Shown here piece by piece: positions 1-6,301 of a stretch of DNA of 8,841 bases; position 1 is the stretch's first letter, and every line of letters begins with the position of its first letter. A program made the position numbers and the translations under genes. Under the pieces are notes generated by a model. The model was given only the letters and a program-made list of their open reading frames with translations, had not been told where the DNA came from and searched no databases. Source of the DNA: Alphaproteobacteria bacterium (lineage in GTDB: Bacteria > Pseudomonadota > Alphaproteobacteria > UBA8366 > JADFVY01); the NCBI GenBank assembly GCA_029881615.1, contig JAOUMF010000047.1, positions 1 to 8,841 of the forward strand, given 5' to 3'.

Positions 1-1370
1 TCCTGCAGGCCGAACATTTCTACGAGCCGGTGCATGGCCGGATCTACGATGCCGCACGGCGGCTGGTGGAACGCGGCCAGAAAGCGAGCCCCCAGACACT
101 GGCCCATTTCTTCGAGGCGGACGAAGCCCTGGCCGAGGCTGGTGGCGGACGTTACCTGTATGAACTGGCCGCCAGCGTGATCAGCGTGGTCAATGTGGCC
201 GACTATGGCCGAATGATCCACGATCTTTATTTACGCCGCGAACTGATCGGCCTGGGCGAGGAAGTGGTCAACGACGCCTATGAGCACGACATCGACGATT
301 CAGCGCCGGCGCAAATCGAAAAGGCCGAACAAAGGCTCTACGATCTGGCGACAATAGGCGAGACCGAACGCGGCATCGTCACCCTGAAACATGCCTCCAT
401 CGTGGCGCTTGAAGAGGCAGAGCAAGCCTTCAAGCGCGAAGGCCATGTGGTGGGCGTAACCACGGGGCTGAAAGATCTGGATCGCAGGCTCGGCGGGCTG
501 CATGGCTCGGATCTGTTGATCCTTGCGGGACGCCCTTCAATGGGCAAGACCGCGCTGGCCACCAATATCGCCTATAATGCGGCCAAGGCGCAGAAACCCG
601 TCGACGACGAAAATGATGGCGTCCCCGGCACCAACAGGGTCCTGTTCTTCTCACTGGAAATGTCGTCGGAACAGCTGGCCGCGCGTATTCTGTCGCAAGC
701 GTCGGGCATCCCGTCCGACCGCGTGCGCCGCGGCGAAATCAATGCCGACGAGTTTCAGGCCTTCGCCGTCGCCAGCCAGCAGATGAGTAAGGTTTCACTG
801 TTTATCGACGACACGCCAGCGATAACGGTGTCGACCATGCGCACCCGCGCGCGCCGCCTGAAACGCCAGAGTGGGCTGGATATGATCATCGTCGATTATC
901 TCCAGCTGTTGCAAGGAACACCCGGACGCCGCGCGGAAAACAGGGTGCAGGAAGTTTCCGAAATCACTCGCGGGCTGAAGCAGCTGGCCAAGGAACTGGA
1001 AGTGCCGGTTATCGCACTGTCCCAGCTTAGCCGCCAGGTCGAACAGCGCGAGGACAAACGCCCGCAACTGGCCGATCTACGTGAATCCGGATCGATCGAA
1101 CAGGACGCCGACGTCGTCATGTTCATTTACCGCGAGCAATATTATCTGGAAAAGGGCGAACCCGTTCTGGGCATTGAGGAAAAAGGCGACAACTTCGAGG
1201 ATCGCCATACCCGATGGCAAAGCCGTATGGCCGAAGTCGCGAACACGGCCAGCGTTATCATCGCCAAGCAACGCCATGGCCCCGTCGGCACGATCGACCT
1301 GTATTTCGAAGGCGCGCTTACCCGGTTCGGCGATCTCGACCGACAGTACAGCGAAGACGACGCATATTGA
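1..1370 (+). CDS. dnaB: Replicative DNA helicase DnaB (5' end cut by window edge)
   Basis: DnaB is the hexameric ring helicase that unwinds the chromosome ahead of the replication fork, using ATP. The reading frame is already open at base 3 and reads LQAEHFYEPVHGRIYD, part of the N-terminal DnaB domain. The gene therefore begins outside the window, with roughly 40 to 45 residues missing by comparison with the usual length. The GTG at 30 is internal and is not a start. Visible RecA-fold motifs are Walker A GRPSMGKT (528-551), the SLEMS motif shortly after (from 651), the Walker B strand IIVDYLQLL (Asp codon at 894) and the RESGSIEQDADVV segment around 1080 that carries late ATPase and DNA-contact residues. 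Two insertions relative to E. coli DnaB are present: an acidic one after Walker A (594-638) and a longer one near the C-terminus (about 1152-1240). Both resemble DnaB of other alphaproteobacteria. No intein interrupts it. alr follows after 34 bases. Identification is secure. Confidence 0.97.
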   Translation, partial: LQAEHFYEPVHGRIYDAARRLVERGQKASPQTLAHFFEADEALAEAGGGRYLYELAASVISVVNVADYGRMIHDLYLRRELIGLGEEVVNDAYEHDIDDSAPAQIEKAEQRLYDLATIGETERGIVTLKHASIVALEEAEQAFKREGHVVGVTTGLKDLDRRLGGLHGSDLLILAGRPSMGKTALATNIAYNAAKAQKPVDDENDGVPGTNRVLFFSLEMSSEQLAARILSQASGIPSDRVRRGEINADEFQAFAVASQQMSKVSLFIDDTPAITVSTMRTRARRLKRQSGLDMIIVDYLQLLQGTPGRRAENRVQEVSEITRGLKQLAKELEVPVIALSQLSRQVEQREDKRPQLADLRESGSIEQDADVVMFIYREQYYLEKGEPVLGIEEKGDNFEDRHTRWQSRMAEVANTASVIIAKQRHGPVGTIDLYFEGALTRFGDLDRQYSEDDAY

Positions 1371-1404
1371 CGGGCGGCATGGAAATGGCCTTGCGTCTCC
1401 GCCA

Positions 1405-2508
1405 ATGAACAATAACGCCACCGGCATACTGACCGTAGATCTCGATGCAATCGCGGCGAATTACCGGTTCCTGTCGGAACGGGCACGCCCGGCGGTGACC
1501 GCCGCGGCCATCAAGGCCAACGCCTACGGGCTGGGTGTCGGGCCGGTTTCGCGAACCCTTTGGGCCGAGGGATGCCGCGACTTCTTCGTCGCCACCATCG
1601 ATGAAGGGATCGAATTGCGCGGCCTGCTGCCCGAAGCCCGTATTACCGTGCTGAACGGGCTGATCGCCGGCGACCCCGCCCTGTTTCGCAAATATGCGCT
1701 CATACCGGCTTTGAACGATCTGGGCCAGATCGACGGTTGGCGCGCCGACTGCCAACGGAATGGCCCTGCCCCGGCGGTTCTGCATCTCGATACCGGCATG
1801 GCGCGCCTGGGCCTGCCGCCGGCGGAACTGGACATACTGGCCGATGATCATTCCCGACTGGACGGCATCGCGCTGGCCTTGATCATGACCCATCTCGCCT
1901 GTGCCGACGAACCAGATGACACCATGACCCGTCGCCAGCGCGACGATTTTGCCGCCGCGCTCGCCCGCCTGCCCCGCGCGCCGGCCAGCCTTTCGGCCTC
2001 GTCGGGCATATTTCACGGCCCCGATTATCTGTTCGACATGGTACGCCCGGGGGTCTGCCTGCACGGTCTGAACCCACGTCCCGGGCATCCAAATCCTCTG
2101 CGGCCGGTGGTTCGGCTACAGGCAAAAATCCTTCAAATCCGCGACGTTGACACTCCCCAGACCGTTGGATATGGTGCCTCGCACCGCGTCGCGGGACCCG
2201 CCCGTCTGGCGACCCTGGCAGCGGGTTACGCGGACGGTTATCTACGCAGTCTGAGCGGTCGAGGGACGGCTTATATGGGCGAGACGGCCGTCCCGATTGT
2301 GGGACGGGTATCGATGGATTTGACAACCGTCGACATAACGCGTGTACCGGAGGCCAGGCCCGGCGATATGGTGGATCTGATTGGCCCCCGACACGATGTC
2401 GACGCGCTGGCCGAAGAAGCCGGAACCATCGGCTATGAGATACTGACCAGCCTGGGACGCCGTTATCATCGGCATTACCTTGGCGAACGCTGCGGAGAGG
2501 TTGCGTGA
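1405..2508 (+). CDS. alr: Alanine racemase (PLP-dependent)
   Basis: This cytoplasmic enzyme interconverts L- and D-alanine and supplies D-alanine for peptidoglycan. The product is 367 residues, close to the 356 to 360 of E. coli Alr and DadX. The N-terminal TIM barrel carries the PLP-binding motif AAIKANAYGLG with Schiff-base Lys37. The C-terminal beta domain carries VGYG with the second catalytic base Tyr256, then the conserved GRVSMD motif around Met304. The frame is open upstream into dnaB, but ATG 1405 is chosen because MNNNATGILTVDLDAIAANY is the normal N-terminus of the family and upstream residues are dnaB read in another frame. No good Shine-Dalgarno sequence precedes it: GGAAATGG at 1381-1388 is too far away, so the start may rely on translation from dnaB, 34 bases upstream. 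The stop overlaps the GTG start of mlaE. Identification is secure; whether the enzyme is biosynthetic or catabolic rests on context, which has no alanine dehydrogenase. Confidence 0.95.
   Translation: MNNNATGILTVDLDAIAANYRFLSERARPAVTAAAIKANAYGLGVGPVSRTLWAEGCRDFFVATIDEGIELRGLLPEARITVLNGLIAGDPALFRKYALIPALNDLGQIDGWRADCQRNGPAPAVLHLDTGMARLGLPPAELDILADDHSRLDGIALALIMTHLACADEPDDTMTRRQRDDFAAALARLPRAPASLSASSGIFHGPDYLFDMVRPGVCLHGLNPRPGHPNPLRPVVRLQAKILQIRDVDTPQTVGYGASHRVAGPARLATLAAGYADGYLRSLSGRGTAYMGETAVPIVGRVSMDLTTVDITRVPEARPGDMVDLIGPRHDVDALAEEAGTIGYEILTSLGRRYHRHYLGERCGEVA
2494..2500 (+). promoter_or_regulatory. Ribosome binding site for mlaE
   Basis: GGAGAGG lies 4 bases before the GTG start of mlaE, inside the last codons of alr. 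It supports the non-ATG start at 2505 and, with the GTGA overlap, suggests translational coupling to alr. Confidence 0.6.
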
Positions 2509-3278
2509 ACATATTTCAGCCCATCGGCAAGGCCTTTCTGGGTTTTTTGGGAGCGGCCGGACGGCTGACCCTGTTCGCCGTCATATCGGTATCGCATTGC
2601 GTACGGCCACCGATCTATCCCCGCCTGATCGGCCGGCAAATGATCGAGATCGGATATTACTCGTTGCCCGTTGTCGGGCTGACCACATTATTTTCCGGCA
2701 TGGTGCTGGCGCTGCAGAGCTATACCGGCTTCGCGCGCTTCTCGGCCGAGAGCGCGGTCCCCAACGTGGTGGTGCTGTCGATGACCCGCGAGTTGGGCCC
2801 CGTGCTGGCCGGCCTGATGGTGGCGGGACGCATCGGTGCCGCCATGGCCGCCGAGATCGGCACCATGCGCGTGACCGAACAGATCGACGCGCTGACCACG
2901 CTGTCCACCAACCCGCATAAATATCTGGTCGCGCCGCGGCTGATCGCCGGACTGACCATGCTGCCGCTGCTGGTGCTGGTGGGCGATATCATCGGGGTGT
3001 TCGGCGGTTACCTGATCAGCGTCTATAAACTGGGCTTCAACCCGGCGATCTATATCAAGAATACCTGGCAATATATGGAATCGCTCGATGTCGTCTCCGG
3101 CCTGGTGAAGGCCGCCGTCTTCGGGTTCATCGTCGCCCTGATGGGCTGCTACCACGGTTATCACAGCCGCGGCGGCGCCCAGGGCGTGGGCGCGGCCACC
3201 ACCAACGCAGTGGTGTCGGCCTCGATCCTGATTCTGATTTCCAATTATCTGATCACCGAAATGTTCTTCGCAAAATGA
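2505..3278 (+). CDS. mlaE: MlaE-family ABC transporter permease
   Basis: This is the inner-membrane permease of an Mla-type (MCE-associated) transporter that moves phospholipids between the inner and outer membranes and helps keep outer-membrane lipid asymmetry. The product has 257 residues, against 260 in E. coli MlaE. The diagnostic family stretch begins at Glu96 (ELGPVLAGLMVAGRIG) and continues through EIGTMRVTEQIDAL to about residue 130. The rest is mostly hydrophobic, with membrane segments around residues 45-75, 140-170, 195-220 and 230-255 judged by eye. The start is GTG 2505, overlapping the alr stop by 4 bases (GTGA) with GGAGAGG just upstream; the next in-frame ATG would remove the N-terminal helix. 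The 3' end overlaps mlaF by 4 bases. The partner genes mlaD, mlaC and mlaB are absent from the window, so the assignment of the substrate rests on family knowledge. Confidence 0.93.
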   Translation: MNIFQPIGKAFLGFLGAAGRLTLFAVISVSHCVRPPIYPRLIGRQMIEIGYYSLPVVGLTTLFSGMVLALQSYTGFARFSAESAVPNVVVLSMTRELGPVLAGLMVAGRIGAAMAAEIGTMRVTEQIDALTTLSTNPHKYLVAPRLIAGLTMLPLLVLVGDIIGVFGGYLISVYKLGFNPAIYIKNTWQYMESLDVVSGLVKAAVFGFIVALMGCYHGYHSRGGAQGVGAATTNAVVSASILILISNYLITEMFFAK

Positions 3279-4063
3279 CCGCCGCAACGAACAGCACGCC
3301 TAAAATAAGGGCGACCAACCTGCATAAGCGGTTTGGCCGGAAGGTCGTTCTCGACGGGCTGGACCTGGACGTCGCTGTCGGCGAGTCTGTTGTTGTGATC
3401 GGCGGTTCGGGCACCGGAAAATCGGTATTGCTGAAAAGCATTCTGGGGTTGATGGAGCCCGAGGAAGGCAGCATCGAAATCGATGGACAGCCGGTGATCG
3501 GGCTGTCCACCGGAGACCGCGAAAAAATCAACCGCAAGTTCGGCATGCTGTTCCAGGGCGGGGCCCTGTTCGATAGCCTGAAGGTATGGGAGAATATCGC
3601 CTTCGGCCTCATCCAGGGCGGCCATACCGATCGCGCCAAAGCCCGCGACATAGCCTATGCCAAACTGGCCGATGTGGGGCTGACACCTGATGTGGGCGAG
3701 CTTTGGCCGGCCGAACTGTCGGGTGGCATGCAGAAACGTGTCGGTCTGGCACGGGCCATTGCCACCACCCCGGAAATAATCTTCTTCGACGAGCCGACCA
3801 CCGGGCTGGACCCGATCATGGCCGACGTAATCAACGACCTGATCGTCAAATGCACGCGAGAACTGGGCGCCACCACCTTGTCGATCACCCACGACATGGC
3901 CAGCGCGCGAAAAATCGCCGATCGCATCGCCATGCTTTATAACGGCAAGATTATCTGGCAGGGTCCGACATCCCAGATCGACTCGTCGGGCAACGAATTC
4001 GTCGACCAGTTCATCCATGGTCGGGCGGAAGGCCCGATCCGGATGGAGGTCCGCGCGCCCTGA
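3275..4063 (+). CDS. mlaF: MlaF-family ABC transporter ATP-binding protein
   Basis: This is the cytoplasmic ATPase that powers the MlaE permease. The product has 262 residues (E. coli MlaF has 269). All ABC motifs are present: Walker A GGSGTGKS (43-50), the signature LSGGMQKRVGLARA (from 148), Walker B IIFFDEP with Asp172 and catalytic Glu173, the D-loop GLDP, and the H-loop His206 in SITHDM. The C-terminal segment FVDQFIHGRAEGPI resembles the MlaF extension that, in E. coli, contacts the STAS protein MlaB; no MlaB is encoded here. The start ATG 3275 overlaps the mlaE stop (ATGA) and has no clear Shine-Dalgarno sequence, so translation probably depends on termination of mlaE. The order E then F is the reverse of the E. 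coli mlaFEDCB operon. A 43-base gap separates it from radA. Family assignment is secure, and pairing with mlaE is supported by the overlap. Confidence 0.94.
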   Translation: MTAATNSTPKIRATNLHKRFGRKVVLDGLDLDVAVGESVVVIGGSGTGKSVLLKSILGLMEPEEGSIEIDGQPVIGLSTGDREKINRKFGMLFQGGALFDSLKVWENIAFGLIQGGHTDRAKARDIAYAKLADVGLTPDVGELWPAELSGGMQKRVGLARAIATTPEIIFFDEPTTGLDPIMADVINDLIVKCTRELGATTLSITHDMASARKIADRIAMLYNGKIIWQGPTSQIDSSGNEFVDQFIHGRAEGPIRMEVRAP

Positions 4064-4106
4064 CCGGCGCATATTTTATCAGTTTACCAAGGACCCGGCG
4101 CCCACG

Positions 4107-5528
4107 ATGGCTCGCAACAACACACTCTATGTCTGTCAATCCTGCGGCGCGGCGCATCCGCGCTGGAGTGGAAAATGCGACGCCTGCGGCGAATGGAACA
4201 GCATCGTCGAGGAGACCACGTCGGCGATCCCCACGGGCGCGAAATCAAGCCGCCGCGCGGCGGGGTCGGGCGCGCGCGGCAAACTGGAACTGGTCGCCCT
4301 CGATGGCGAATCCCGCAAGCTGGAGCGGCGGGTGACCGGCATCGCCGAGTTCGACCGGGTGGTCGGTGGCGGGATGGTTCCCGGATCCGCTCTGCTGGTC
4401 GGCGGCGATCCCGGCATCGGCAAATCGACCTTGTTGCTGCAGGTAACCGGCGCGCTGGCCAGCGGCGCAAAAGCCATCTACATCTCGGGCGAGGAATCGA
4501 TCGATCAGGTGCGCATGCGCGCCCGGCGCCTGGGCGTGGCCGAAATGCCGGTAGGTCTCGCCACGGCGACCGACCTTAATGAAATTCTCGGCGCGCTGAA
4601 CGGTCCGGACACCCCGGATATCGTGATCATCGATTCGATCCAGACGATGTATGTCGGTGCGCTGGATTCGGCGCCGGGCACTGTGGCCCAGGTGCGCGCC
4701 TGCGCCCAGGAACTGATTCGCGCCGCCAAACATCGGGGCTTCACCCTGGTTCTGGTCGGCCATGTGACCAAGGAAGGCACGATTGCGGGTCCCCGGGTGC
4801 TGGAGCATATGGTCGATACCGTGCTGTATTTCGAAGGCGAGCGCGGACACCAGTTCCGTATCCTCCGCGCGGTCAAGAATCGCTTCGGCCCGACCGACGA
4901 AATCGGTGTGTTCGAGATGACGGGCGGCGGCCTGGCCGAAGTTTCCAACCCCTCGCAACTGTTCCTGTCGGACCGCGACGAGCCGGTCTCGGGCGCGGCG
5001 GTATTTGCGGGGATGGAAGGGTCGCGGCCGATGCTCGTGGAAATCCAGGCGCTGGTCGCCCCCTCGCCCCTCGGCACGCCGCGCCGCGCCACGGTCGGCT
5101 GGGACAGCGGGCGGCTGTCGATGGTACTGGCCGTGCTGGAGGCACGCGCCGGGGTTCACCTGGCAGGCAATGACGTGTATCTGAACGTTGCCGGTGGGCT
5201 TCGGATCACCGAACCCGCCGCCGATCTGGCGGTAGCCGCCGCACTGGTTTCGTCACTGACCGGCAGGCCCGTCCCGGCGGGAAGCGCGGTTTTCGGCGAA
5301 ATCGGCCTGTCCGGCGAAGTGCGGCCGGTGGCCCAGGCCGAGGCCCGATTGAAAGAAGCCGGCAAGCTGGGCTTTACCCGGGCGATAACACCGCGCATAA
5401 GACAGGCGGGCGCCGTGGCGCGGGATTTGCAAGTACGCGAGATCGCCGACCTGGGCGAACTGGTGTTGATGTTTGAGGAAGAAGAGCCGACGGCACGTGC
5501 CGTCCTGGCAAAGGGAGCGGATAATTGA
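4107..5528 (+). CDS. radA: DNA repair/recombination protein RadA (Sms)
   Basis: RadA is a RecA-related, DnaB-like ATPase that promotes branch migration and processing of recombination intermediates. The product has 473 residues (E. coli RadA has 460). Domains in order are: a C4 zinc finger with Cys10, Cys13, Cys24 and Cys27; a RecA-like core with Walker A GDPGIGKST (100-108), GEESIDQVRMRA after it, and Walker B IVIIDS ending at Asp176; the RadA-specific KNRFG motif at 257-261; and a C-terminal Lon-protease-like domain from about residue 290 to 455, containing FGEIGLSGEVRPV. ATG 4107 is chosen because it gives MARNNTLYVCQSCG, the standard zinc-finger N-terminus. An in-frame ATG at 4017 would add 30 residues unlike the family and overlap mlaF by 47 bases. 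AAGGA at 4089-4093 is a possible but distant ribosome binding site. The stop overlaps the TTG start of cvpA. Identification is secure. Confidence 0.97.
   Translation: MARNNTLYVCQSCGAAHPRWSGKCDACGEWNSIVEETTSAIPTGAKSSRRAAGSGARGKLELVALDGESRKLERRVTGIAEFDRVVGGGMVPGSALLVGGDPGIGKSTLLLQVTGALASGAKAIYISGEESIDQVRMRARRLGVAEMPVGLATATDLNEILGALNGPDTPDIVIIDSIQTMYVGALDSAPGTVAQVRACAQELIRAAKHRGFTLVLVGHVTKEGTIAGPRVLEHMVDTVLYFEGERGHQFRILRAVKNRFGPTDEIGVFEMTGGGLAEVSNPSQLFLSDRDEPVSGAAVFAGMEGSRPMLVEIQALVAPSPLGTPRRATVGWDSGRLSMVLAVLEARAGVHLAGNDVYLNVAGGLRITEPAADLAVAAALVSSLTGRPVPAGSAVFGEIGLSGEVRPVAQAEARLKEAGKLGFTRAITPRIRQAGAVARDLQVREIADLGELVLMFEEEEPTARAVLAKGADN
5489..5504. repeat. Perfect 16-base palindrome upstream of cvpA
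   Basis: GACGGCACGTGCCGTC is identical to its reverse complement. It lies in the last codons of radA, 7 bases before the cvpA ribosome binding site. As RNA it could form a 6-base-pair GC-rich stem with an ACGU loop. No T run follows, so it is not a typical terminator. A regulatory role is only inferred. Confidence 0.5.
5512..5517 (+). promoter_or_regulatory. Ribosome binding site for cvpA
   Basis: AGGGAG sits 7 bases before TTG 5525. This is good spacing and is the main reason to accept the rare TTG start, which overlaps the radA stop. Confidence 0.65.
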
Positions 5529-6283
5529 TTGCCGATATCGTCGTTGTGGCGGTCCTGCTGATATCGGGCGTGCTGGCGCTGTTCAGGGGGTTCGTAAAGG
5601 AAACCCTGACCATCATCGGCTGGGTCGGAGCAATTTTCATTTCGCTCTACGGCTATCAGCCCATGGCGCCGCTGCTGGCCGACATTTTTGCGGAAATCTG
5701 GATCGCGCAACTTGTTATGGCGTCGGCCCTGTTCCTGATTACGCTGGTTATCCTGACCATAATCTCGCATTTGATTGCAAGCCGCGTGCAGGGAAGCATG
5801 CTGGGACATCTGGACCGGGCGCTAGGCTTCGTGTTCGGACTGTTGCGCGGCATGGTGCTGATTTCCGTTGTCTACCTTATCGGGACGCTGTTCTGGGACG
5901 AAGACAAGATGCCGGATGGCATTAACGACGCGAAAACTCTGCCTTTGGTTAAGCTGGGCGCCGATTTCCTGGCTGGATTGGCGCCCGACAATATTTTCCC
6001 TGGACGCGATAATGCGGGCGACCGCATTGATGACGCGGTCGACAATATCAAGGAAAGAGTAGAGGATGCGGTCGAAGGCGTGGCGAAGGAAAAGCTGAAC
6101 GAGATGATCGAAGAGATCGACGCCGAGGAACGGCTGCGCCGTTTAAATGAACCGGTTCCGGAAACCGCGCCTCGGGCGAATGGCGCAGCACCAGAATCGT
6201 CGGCGCAAGAATTGCCGACACCGCCCGGTTACGAAGAAGACCAGCGCAGCGATATGCAGCGTCTGATCGAGAACAATCAGTAA
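5525..6283 (+). CDS. cvpA: CvpA family membrane protein with long acidic C-terminal tail
   Basis: CvpA is an inner-membrane protein named for its role in colicin V production in E. coli; its molecular activity is not established. The product has 252 residues. Four hydrophobic segments are visible at about 3-20, 28-47, 59-85 and 98-124, and the family motif LDRALGFVFGLLRG starts at residue 96. E. coli CvpA is about 162 residues. The extra length here is a tail from residue 125 that includes a charged, probably amphipathic helix (166-208) and a proline- and alanine-rich stretch ending in PPGYEEDQRSDMQRLIENNQ. The start is TTG 5525 (TTGA overlap with the radA stop), supported by AGGGAG 7 bases upstream; a later start would cut the first membrane segment. 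It lies directly upstream of purF, as in E. coli, where cvpA and purF are co-transcribed. The family call is firm; the function is not known. Confidence 0.9.
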   Translation: MIADIVVVAVLLISGVLALFRGFVKETLTIIGWVGAIFISLYGYQPMAPLLADIFAEIWIAQLVMASALFLITLVILTIISHLIASRVQGSMLGHLDRALGFVFGLLRGMVLISVVYLIGTLFWDEDKMPDGINDAKTLPLVKLGADFLAGLAPDNIFPGRDNAGDRIDDAVDNIKERVEDAVEGVAKEKLNEMIEEIDAEERLRRLNEPVPETAPRANGAAPESSAQELPTPPGYEEDQRSDMQRLIENNQ

Positions 6284-6301
6284 AGTCCGGTTTTTAGCGC
6301 G

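Noticed and set aside
522..1100. Checked for an intein in DnaB, a common intein host.
   Set aside because: Walker A, SLEMS and Walker B regions are all continuous, with no splicing motifs between them.
1081..1404. The alr frame stays open for over 300 bases into dnaB, which could suggest a much longer Alr.
   Set aside because: The upstream residues are dnaB read in another frame and do not resemble alanine racemase; ATG 1405 gives the normal family length.
2288..2307. Inverted repeat CCGTCCC / GGGACGG with a 6-base loop.
   Set aside because: It lies in the conserved alr region that encodes VPIVGRVSMD, has no T run, and is most likely due to the protein sequence.
3245..4072. Open frame of 275 codons on the - strand opposite mlaF.
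   Set aside because: It mirrors mlaF codons, has no recognisable motif and spans the ends of neighbouring genes.
4017..4106. Earlier in-frame ATG for radA.
   Set aside because: It would overlap mlaF by 47 bases and add 30 residues unlike RadA before the conserved zinc finger.
4245..5159. Open frame of 304 codons on the - strand opposite radA.
   Set aside because: It is a shadow of GC-rich codon bias opposite a firmly identified gene; the translation has no recognisable domain and is rich in Arg, Ala and Gly.
6263..6295. Possible terminator after cvpA: CTGAT / ATCAG stem followed by TTTTT.
   Set aside because: The stem has only 5 base pairs with an 8-base loop, and the T run starts 10 bases after it, too far for a Rho-independent terminator.
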